Positions 57,253 to 64,000 of a DNA stretch of 64,000 bases are shown here, piece by piece. This DNA comes from an uncultured Lachnospiraceae bacterium. Its GTDB lineage: Bacteria > Bacillota > Clostridia > Lachnospirales > Lachnospiraceae. The notes under the pieces were generated by a model. That model was not told the origin of the DNA. It did no database searches and saw nothing but the letters and a program-made list of their open reading frames with translations. Position numbers and translations under genes: made by a program. Positions within the stretch are counted from its first letter, which is position 1. Each line of letters opens with the position of its first letter. The DNA is taken from contig CANOKL010000003.1 in NCBI GenBank assembly GCA_947566645.1, forward strand, positions 62,001 to 126,000, written 5' to 3'.

Positions 57253-58557
57253 ATGAAAAAACGTTTAATCAGCGCACTTTTATGTGCAGCAGTAGTTACA
57301 ACGATGGCAGTAGGATGTAGCAACAAAAATACATCCAGCAGTTCGGGCGGTGATGCACCTGCAGAAGACAGCGGCAATAGTTCCGGTGAAGAAGTGACGA
57401 TCAGTTATGCATGCTGGGATTCCAATCAGGCAAAGCTGCTTGAGACGGTTGCCGACGAATTTGAGAAGGAAAATCCGAATATTAAGATTGATATTCAAGT
57501 TAACGGCTGGGATGATTACTGGACAGGCCTTGAGGCGGCTGCGACAGGCGGATCACTGCCGGATACATTCTGGATGCATTCGAACAACATCTACTATTAT
57601 GGTTCCAATGACCAGCTTCTGGATCTGACGGATTACATTGAGAAGAGCGATGCGGTAGACCTTGCTAATTATCCGGAGGGACTGGGACAGATTTATAACA
57701 TTGACGGAAAGCAGTATGCGATTCCGAAGGACTATGATACGATTGCTCTCTGGTATAACAAGACTTTGTTTGATGAGGCAAAGCTTGCATATCCGGATGA
57801 CACCTGGACATGGGATACCCTGAAGGAAGCGGCTAAGAAGCTGACCAAGGATGATGGTTCACAGTATGGATTCTGCGCAGGACTGCATAATCAGGAAGGA
57901 TATTACAACTTCGTATATCAGAACGGCGGGAAGATCATCACGGATGACAAGAAATCAGGATATGATGATGAGAAGACGATCCAGGGAATCGAAGAGTATT
58001 TCAGCTTTGTAAAGGAAGGCCTGTCACCTGAGATTTATGACGATCAGGCAAGAGCGGAAGCAATGCAGAATGGTCTGTGTGCAATGGGATTATTTGGTTC
58101 CTGGAACCTGTCTGGATTCGCGGCGACAGATTTTATGACAAAGAATTTTGACTGTGCGGTACTTCCTTCTGCAAATGACGGAACGCGTTCTTCTATTTTC
58201 AATGGTCTTGGAAATGCGATCTCTGCTACAACAGAGCATCCGGACGAGGCATGGAAATGGGTTGAATACCTGAGCAGCGAGGAAGGGCAGGAACGCCAGG
58301 CAGAGCTTGGAACTGCAATATCCGCTTATAATGGGGCAGCGGATAAATTTGCAGAGGCATATCCGATGTTTAATACGAAATGTTACATAGACATGGTTGA
58401 TTACGCGCAGATCCGTCCATATTCAAATCAGACAAGCGTATGGGAGGACAAGGCATATGAAATGCTGAAGGATGCATATGCAGGAAAGGAAGACACAAAG
58501 GCTGCATGTGAGGAGACGGCGAAGATGATGAATGAGGCATTGGATGCAGAAGAGTAA
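57253..58557 (+). CDS. Sugar ABC transporter substrate-binding lipoprotein
   Basis: 434 residues, with signal and lipobox MAVGC (lipid-anchored Cys22), a Ser/Asn/Gly-rich linker, then the family-1 solute-binding fold (VTISYACWDSNQAKLLETVADEFEKENPNI ... GTRSSIFNGLGNAIS). It captures an oligosaccharide or sugar outside the membrane for the two permeases downstream. AAGGAGGAG precedes the ATG. The specific sugar is unknown. Confidence 0.92.
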   Translation: MKKRLISALLCAAVVTTMAVGCSNKNTSSSSGGDAPAEDSGNSSGEEVTISYACWDSNQAKLLETVADEFEKENPNIKIDIQVNGWDDYWTGLEAAATGGSLPDTFWMHSNNIYYYGSNDQLLDLTDYIEKSDAVDLANYPEGLGQIYNIDGKQYAIPKDYDTIALWYNKTLFDEAKLAYPDDTWTWDTLKEAAKKLTKDDGSQYGFCAGLHNQEGYYNFVYQNGGKIITDDKKSGYDDEKTIQGIEEYFSFVKEGLSPEIYDDQARAEAMQNGLCAMGLFGSWNLSGFAATDFMTKNFDCAVLPSANDGTRSSIFNGLGNAISATTEHPDEAWKWVEYLSSEEGQERQAELGTAISAYNGAADKFAEAYPMFNTKCYIDMVDYAQIRPYSNQTSVWEDKAYEMLKDAYAGKEDTKAACEETAKMMNEALDAEE

Positions 58558-58602
58558 CCGGACCAGGAGAAGCTTTTACGCATAGCGTGAAGCATGAAGA
58601 AA

Positions 58603-58688
58603 ACGGCTATATACACAGAATGCCTGTTGCATCTTTTTGTCTGATCTGTACAGATCAGATGACAGGACAAGTATATAGCTGTTTTTTT
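58603..58688 (+). terminator. Attenuating terminator-like stem between the binding protein and permease genes
   Basis: ACGGCTATATAC (58603-58614) pairs with GTATATAGCTGT (58671-58682), followed by seven Ts. Nested inside are CCTGT/ACAGG and a perfect 20-base palindrome (TCTGATCTGTACAGATCAGA). It likely makes the binding protein more abundant than the permeases. Confidence 0.75.
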
Positions 58689-58748
58689 CATGAATTTTTA
58701 GGAAGGACGCATATTGGAAACAGATTCTATAGTCAGGAGTGAGACAAA

Positions 58749-59642
58749 GTGAAGAAAACAAATAAAAAGAGAGCGGAATGGTACTGGGGCTGGTTCATGG
58801 TGGCGCCCACGACCATAGGACTGATTGTACTGAACATCATTCCGATCTTTCAGACATTGTATCTGAGTTTTTTTAAGAGCGGAGCCTTCGGGAAGGGGAA
58901 TGTATTCGTCGGGCTGGAGAATTATAAGAAAATGCTCAGCGACCCTCAGGTATGGCATGCGGTAAGAAATACCCTCGGATATACCTGCCTTGTAGTTCCG
59001 GTTACAATTGTGATTGCGCTGTTAATGGCGGTTGCGCTGAACGGGAAGCTGAAGGGAAAGGGCCTTTACCGGACGATTTATTTTATACCCATGGTTGCGG
59101 CGCCGGCAGCGGTTACGATGGTCTGGAAATGGTTATATAACAATCAGTACGGACTTATCAACCATATGCTGAATAAAATAGGAATCAGCAGCGTGAACTG
59201 GATTGACAATCCGAAGGTAGCGCTGATATCTGTATCAATTATCGGGATATGGAGTACGATCGGCTACAGCATGGTATTGCTTCTGGCAGGGCTGCAGGAG
59301 ATCCCGGGAGATTACTACGAAGCTTCTGACATTGACGGAGCAAGTAAAGTAAAGCAGTTCTTCTCCATTACAATACCGCTGGTATCGCCCACATTGTTCT
59401 TTGTTCTTGTTACCAGTATTATCACAGCAATGCAGGTATTTGACGTGATTTATATGATGATAGATGTGACGAGTCCGTCTTATGACAATACGGTTTCGCT
59501 GGTTTATCTGTTCTACAATAATTCATTCAAGTACTCCAATAAAGGGTATGGATCCGCGATTGTTATGCTGCTTCTGCTTATCATTATGATCATTACAGTG
59601 ATACAGACGAAGTTGCAGAAAAAATGGGTGAATTACATGTAA
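58749..59642 (+). CDS. Sugar ABC transporter permease (MalF type)
   Basis: 297 residues with six membrane helices and the permease EAA loop (DYYEASDIDGASKVKQFFSITIPLVSP) that docks on the ATPase. No ATPase gene is present in the operon within the window, so a shared MsmK-type ATPase encoded elsewhere is likely, as in many Firmicutes. Confidence 0.92.
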   Translation: MKKTNKKRAEWYWGWFMVAPTTIGLIVLNIIPIFQTLYLSFFKSGAFGKGNVFVGLENYKKMLSDPQVWHAVRNTLGYTCLVVPVTIVIALLMAVALNGKLKGKGLYRTIYFIPMVAAPAAVTMVWKWLYNNQYGLINHMLNKIGISSVNWIDNPKVALISVSIIGIWSTIGYSMVLLLAGLQEIPGDYYEASDIDGASKVKQFFSITIPLVSPTLFFVLVTSIITAMQVFDVIYMMIDVTSPSYDNTVSLVYLFYNNSFKYSNKGYGSAIVMLLLLIIMIITVIQTKLQKKWVNYM

Positions 59643-59655
59643 GGAGAGGGTCAAA

Positions 59656-60486
59656 ATGGAGAGAAAACGAAAGATTTCAACGATTTTGTTACATATTGTA
59701 TTGATCTTGGGAGCAGTTGTGATGGTGATGCCGTTCTTGTGGATGGTGCTGACATCGCTTAAGACGGTTAGTGAATCGACTTCCATGAATCCGTTTATCT
59801 TTTTCCCGAAGACACTGCAGTGGGAGAATTTTAAGACGGTTATTCAGCAGAATGACTTTATACGTCTGTATTTTAATACATTTGCCATGATGTTTCTGAG
59901 AGTTGTATGTGCGGTGCTGTTCAGCGCGATGGCGGCATATGCACTTGCGAGACTGGAATTTCCGGGACGTAATCTGCTGTTCGGGCTTGTACTGTTCCAG
60001 ATGATGGTTCCGGCACAGATTTTCGTTGTACCGCAGTACCTCATGGTAGATAAGATGGGGCTCAGGAATACGGTGTTCGCGTTAGTATTCCCAGGGTTGG
60101 TCAGCGCTTTTGGTACATTCCTTCTGAGACAGTTCTTCATGGGGCTTCCAAAGGAGCTGGAGGAGTCCGCAAGGCTTGACGGCTGTAATGTCTGGCAGAC
60201 ATTCTGGAAGGTGATGCTTCCGCTTACCAGATCCGGACTGGTTGCACTGGGAATTTTCACGGCGCTGTTCTCATTTAAGGACTTGATGTGGCCTCTGATC
60301 GTGAATTCTAATTCTGACGCGGCTACATTGTCCTCAGCGCTGGCGAAGATCTCAAGCGCGTATTCTGTGAATTACCCACAGCTTATGGCAGCGGCCGTTC
60401 TTGCAATCTGGCCCATGATGCTGATTTATGTGATATTCCAGAAGCAGTTTATTGAAGGAATTGCTACGTCAGGCGGAAAGCTGTAG
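59656..60486 (+). CDS. Sugar ABC transporter permease (MalG type)
   Basis: 276 residues, six membrane helices, EAA loop ELEESARLDGCNVWQTFWKVMLPL and C-terminal FIEGIATSGGKL. Starts 13 bases after the first permease with AAGGAGAGG. Pairs with it to form the channel. Confidence 0.92.
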   Translation: MERKRKISTILLHIVLILGAVVMVMPFLWMVLTSLKTVSESTSMNPFIFFPKTLQWENFKTVIQQNDFIRLYFNTFAMMFLRVVCAVLFSAMAAYALARLEFPGRNLLFGLVLFQMMVPAQIFVVPQYLMVDKMGLRNTVFALVFPGLVSAFGTFLLRQFFMGLPKELEESARLDGCNVWQTFWKVMLPLTRSGLVALGIFTALFSFKDLMWPLIVNSNSDAATLSSALAKISSAYSVNYPQLMAAAVLAIWPMMLIYVIFQKQFIEGIATSGGKL

Positions 60487-60588
60487 AACAGGCAGGAGCA
60501 GGATGGAAAGAGAATAGAAAGAGAGGTGATGGGAAAGGAGGAGACAAAGAAATACGCCAGGCTGGAAGGAGGAGTTCCCGGACAGTCT

Positions 60589-60624
60589 TATACTCACGGC
60601 CGATAAAATCTGCCGCGCAGTATA
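60589..60624. repeat. Palindromic repeat (family 2), copy C
   Basis: TATACTCACGGCC at the left and ATCTGCCGCGCAGTATA at the right. Located between the permease and glycosidase genes. Confidence 0.65.
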
Positions 60625-60684
60625 AGAGGGGAGAACTATGAGGAATAAAGGGGTCAGAATATTTGAGAATGGAGGGTAAAAGAA

Positions 60685-63600
60685 ATGAGACATAAGAGAA
60701 TTATGGCGCTTGGACTGGCAATGGTCATGTCGCTTAGCGGCTTATCTTATGCAGGCGTTACAAACGTGCAGGCGGAGGAGTACGATGCGGCAGTGCAGGC
60801 AGAGGCGGACGCATCTGCCGGTACAACAGATCCTCAGGCAGATGCAGCGGAGCCGGAAAAGCAGACAGATGCGGACATAGACGCCGATACGCAGGAGTCT
60901 CAGGAGGAAGAGGAAAATACGGCAGCGGAGCCGGACGCGGACATAGATGCCGATACACCGGCGCCTCAGGCGGATGCAGCTGCGCCGGTAGAACAGCCGC
61001 AGGCAGACAATCCGGATGGAATGCCGGAACCGGCATTTTTGTGGAACTTTGAAGATGGAAGCGACTTAGGACAAGCAGCATTACAGGGAACAGCAAAGAT
61101 TTCGGATGATCCGGAGAAGAATTCCAAAGTGCTGGATCTGACCGGCACGGGGCCGGGAACCTCTTATATGGATCTGCCATCCGATCTGTTTGCAGATGTG
61201 AAAGACGGATTTACGATATCCATGTGGGTGAGGCCGGATTCTGCGACGGGCGACTACACGAAGCTTTTCGATGCGTCGAATGCAGCGCTTGGGAAGACCA
61301 GCAATGGAGGCAACAACTGGTCGTCACCTGATTTTGCACTGGCAGCAGGAGGCAATGTCTATGATGTCACGCTCTATGTAGGTACGCCTAATCAAAAGAC
61401 GGACGTGAAGTCGAAGCTGAACTATTCGAAGCATTTAAGCAGGAGTAAGTGGCAGTATTATACGGTATCAGTAAATCAATCCGAATTTGCCGTGTATATG
61501 AATGGCGAGAAGATAACATATCAGGACGGAGTGGACGGTACAAAGAAAATGAGTGAAGTGCTGCCAAAACTGTTTGCGGAGGGTTATCCGCAGAGTCTTA
61601 AATATGCAGCACTGGGGCGTTCTTTCTATACTTCGGACAAAGATTTTATCGGAAAGTTGGATGATGTGGCATTCTACAACACAGCCATAACACAAGAGCA
61701 GGCCGCTGCTTTGTATGAAGCAAATAAGGTTGAACTGGTGGAGAAGCAGGCGACTCCGGTTTACACATGGGATTTTGAAAATGTGCAAGATAAGGATGCC
61801 GGATCGGGCGCTACTTTGCAGGGCTCTGCAGAGGTGGTAGAAAACAGCGGAAAGCTTAAGGGAAGCAAGGTGCTTTCTCTGAAAGGCGGTCCAAATGGTT
61901 CCGGTTATATGGATCTTCCTGCAGATATGTTCAGCCGGCTGGAGAATGTAGAAGAAGGTTTCTCTCTTTCCATGTGGGTGAAGGCAGATTTTGAGGCAGG
62001 GGATTACGCAAGAATCTTCACTGCATCTAATTCAGAGCTTGGAAAGACGAAGGACGGAGGGAACGGCTGGACATCACCGGATTTTGCGCTTGTCGCAGGA
62101 GGTAATGTATACGATACAACAATCTATGTAGGAGCACCCGGGTCGAGCACAAAGGATGCAACGAAAATAAAGTATAAGACATCCCTGGCAAGAGGCGGAT
62201 GGCAGCATATGACTGTCAGTATTACGCCATCCTCTTACCGCGTGTTCATAAACGGAACGGAGATTGGATATACAGATGCACAGCAGAGTACCAAGACGGT
62301 GTCGGAGATTCTGCCAAAGCTGGTAACAAAGGAATATCTTGCAGGTTTGACATACAATGCGATTGGAAGAGGCCTCTATACTTCAGATGATGATTTTGCT
62401 GGACTACTGGATGATATTGTCTTCTACAAGGGTGCAGTAGGCGAGACGCAGGCAGCTAAGATATTCGCAGAGTATGAGGGGATGGATACCTCAGCTCCGG
62501 CAGGTAATCTTGTTGTAGATATGACGCAGAAGAACGGGGCTGTTAAGCATGGAGCTACCGGATTCCTATACGGCCTTGGTGCAGACGAAGTGCCAAGTGT
62601 GAATCTCCTTACCGGCCTGAAGCCGAATATCAATGAGCAGAATGCGCCGCACGGGCTACAGCATCCAAGCGGCGATACCCTGGAGGTTGCGAAGACATTC
62701 CTTGAGGCAGGCGGCGATTCGATCCAGATTGCATGCCCGGATATCCATGCAAACTGGCCTTACGAGGCAGAAAGCCAGGATATGGCGAAATATTCCGAGA
62801 AGATGCGCAAGATGATACGTGATGTCAGGGAAGCGGGTCTCTCGGACAAGGTAGTCTATGTGCCGTTCAATGAGCCAGACGGACAACGTTACAGTGGGGA
62901 TATTAATAACAATAACAGTACGCAGTTCTGCCAGGACTGGAAGACAATGTATGATGTGATCAAAGCGGAGGATCCCAATGCCAAGATTGCAGGAACGAAC
63001 CTTACACAATATAAAAGCGGCCATACGAAGACATTCATACAATTCTGCGCGGAGAATGACTGTATTCCGGATCAATTTACCTGGCATGTGCTGCAGAGGG
63101 ATAAGATTGACAAATTTTCCGGCCATGTGAAAGAGTTCAGACAGTGGGAGAAGCAATACTGGCTGGATACAGGAAAGGCAAAGGAGCCGTGCGAGATTGT
63201 TATCAATGAATACGGCGACTTTACAGATACAGGTGTGCCGGGAAGGCTGACTTCCTATCTGGGCGTCTTTGAGGATGAAAAAGCCAATGCATGTCTGGCT
63301 TACTGGCATCTTTCCAATAATCTGTGTGATATAGCGGCAGATACGAATGAGCCGAACGCCACCTGGTGGCTGTACAAATGGTACGGCGAGATGTCTGGCG
63401 AGAGCCTGAAGATGAGCGTACAGGGACCTAAGAAGAGCCAGCTGTACGGAGTTGCGGCCCTGGATGACAATAAGAAGGTCAGCACAGTGATCCTTGGAGG
63501 AAGAGACGGCGACGTGAGCCTGACGCTTCAGAATCTGACGAAGACAGATGCTTTTAAGGATGCGGAAGCGGTCAAGGTGAAGATCGAGCAGACAAGCTAT

Positions 63601-64000
63601 ACTGGAATCAATGGTGCGTGTGATGAGACGGATCTGATCTCAGAGCAGATCTGTGCAGTGGATGATAAGGGAAATGTACCTGTTGTGGTTCCGAAAGCGC
63701 AGGCGGCAGCCGCATATCGCGTGACAGTATCACAGGCTCCGGCAGGGGCGCAGGCAGCCATCCTTGCAGAAGGTGCGTGGAAGCAGCTTTATGAGGCAGA
63801 GGATGCAAAGTTCGAAGGCGGAGTCCAGTCAGTGGCAAAGGATAGAAAATATCCCTGCTCCGGGTCAGGACAGGCCCAGGGTATGAATAATCCTGGAGAC
63901 AGTGTAACATTTACAGCCAATGTACCAGAGAGCGGATATTACAAATTCGATCTGGTATACGGTGCGGCAACAGGGTGTACTCCCAATGATGCGGCAAACA
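60685..64000 (+). CDS. Secreted multidomain glycoside hydrolase (clan GH-A type), 3' end outside window
   Basis: At least 1105 residues, still open at the window end. Signal peptide (1-32, cut after VQA), an acidic Asp/Glu/Ala linker (about 33-112), two tandem LamG/concanavalin-like domains (about 115-345 and 355-595) that are internal duplicates (SMWV, SPDFAL-AGGNVYD, LPKL), then a TIM-barrel-like catalytic region with PFNEPDG (Glu730, likely acid/base) and VINEYGDF (Glu842, likely nucleophile), as in GH39-like clan A enzymes. After a beta-sandwich, YEAEDAKFEGG begins a CBM6/35-type module. ATG follows GGAGGG. It presumably releases the sugar taken up by the upstream importer. Family number not certain. 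Confidence 0.85.
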   Translation, partial: MRHKRIMALGLAMVMSLSGLSYAGVTNVQAEEYDAAVQAEADASAGTTDPQADAAEPEKQTDADIDADTQESQEEEENTAAEPDADIDADTPAPQADAAAPVEQPQADNPDGMPEPAFLWNFEDGSDLGQAALQGTAKISDDPEKNSKVLDLTGTGPGTSYMDLPSDLFADVKDGFTISMWVRPDSATGDYTKLFDASNAALGKTSNGGNNWSSPDFALAAGGNVYDVTLYVGTPNQKTDVKSKLNYSKHLSRSKWQYYTVSVNQSEFAVYMNGEKITYQDGVDGTKKMSEVLPKLFAEGYPQSLKYAALGRSFYTSDKDFIGKLDDVAFYNTAITQEQAAALYEANKVELVEKQATPVYTWDFENVQDKDAGSGATLQGSAEVVENSGKLKGSKVLSLKGGPNGSGYMDLPADMFSRLENVEEGFSLSMWVKADFEAGDYARIFTASNSELGKTKDGGNGWTSPDFALVAGGNVYDTTIYVGAPGSSTKDATKIKYKTSLARGGWQHMTVSITPSSYRVFINGTEIGYTDAQQSTKTVSEILPKLVTKEYLAGLTYNAIGRGLYTSDDDFAGLLDDIVFYKGAVGETQAAKIFAEYEGMDTSAPAGNLVVDMTQKNGAVKHGATGFLYGLGADEVPSVNLLTGLKPNINEQNAPHGLQHPSGDTLEVAKTFLEAGGDSIQIACPDIHANWPYEAESQDMAKYSEKMRKMIRDVREAGLSDKVVYVPFNEPDGQRYSGDINNNNSTQFCQDWKTMYDVIKAEDPNAKIAGTNLTQYKSGHTKTFIQFCAENDCIPDQFTWHVLQRDKIDKFSGHVKEFRQWEKQYWLDTGKAKEPCEIVINEYGDFTDTGVPGRLTSYLGVFEDEKANACLAYWHLSNNLCDIAADTNEPNATWWLYKWYGEMSGESLKMSVQGPKKSQLYGVAALDDNKKVSTVILGGRDGDVSLTLQNLTKTDAFKDAEAVKVKIEQTSYTGINGACDETDLISEQICAVDDKGNVPVVVPKAQAAAAYRVTVSQAPAGAQAAILAEGAWKQLYEAEDAKFEGGVQSVAKDRKYPCSGSGQAQGMNNPGDSVTFTANVPESGYYKFDLVYGAATGCTPNDAAN

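Noticed and set aside
60529..60606. 25-residue frame between the permease and glycosidase genes
   Set aside because: It has a ribosome-like GAGAGG, but the peptide runs into a family-2 repeat and has no recognisable character.

Overview
The window reads as a chromosome segment of an anaerobic, gut-type Clostridia bacterium, probably a Lachnospiraceae member. This rests on a Firmicutes-type (Ess/Yuk) type VII secretion locus, strong AGGAGG ribosome sites, TTGACA/TATAAT promoters, a long Bacillus/Clostridia-type SRP RNA, an Ntp-type V-ATPase, a double-cubane 2-hydroxyacyl-CoA-dehydratase-family protein and several family types common in that group (Rpn nuclease, AAA-ATPase/PD-(D/E)XK, DUF4143 ATPase). 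No species is assigned.

Layout. 1-9284: type VII secretion: a cut-off membrane protein, a YukD/EsaB-like protein, EssB, EssC, a long-hairpin element, a WXG100-like small protein, an LXG-like cargo with a papain-like C-terminus, a membrane protein overlapping it (possible immunity or accessory protein) and a coiled-coil protein. 9410-12265 (minus): aroF-aroB-SDR operon. 12591-17251: HTH protein, dGTPase, a protein with a 48-bp tandem-repeat core, and tadA. 17444-26459: visibly AT-rich accessory stretch with an AbiEi-like regulator plus XRE protein, a GNAT, an AgrA/AgrC-like regulator and kinase followed by a 455-residue unknown, a small secreted-type protein and an ABC-2 exporter trio. 26855-29468: Rpn nuclease and AAA-ATPase/nuclease, then the SRP RNA on the minus strand. 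30073-38322: B12-binding radical SAM protein, a 34-residue membrane peptide, a VanW protein, AIR-synthase-like protein, Lrp regulator, aminotransferase and a tail-anchored unknown. 38443-39594 (minus): double-cubane-type protein. 39870-49160: trmL and a complete nine-gene V-ATPase operon whose c-ring subunit carries Na+-type ligands. 49341-50558: DUF4143 ATPase with a symmetric operator-like promoter. 50926-56020: zinc-ribbon protein and a 1540-residue flagellin. 56083-64000: AraC regulator, a sugar ABC importer and the start of a large secreted glycosidase that runs off the window.

The most notable single gene is the giant flagellin: intact flagellin ends enclose an HExxH...E metallopeptidase (flagellinolysin-like) plus a long glycine-rich beta-helix-like repeat region. 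The most notable non-coding signal is an interspersed palindromic repeat family (ends GTTACTATtCAyGG / CCrTGAATAGTAAC), about nine copies, three with 8-bp flanking direct repeats, which indicates a MITE-like mobile element. Two further repeat families, a GGGACGGGG hairpin and a TATACT...CAGTATA palindrome, are also dispersed here and mostly sit at gene ends, some supplying stop codons or terminators.
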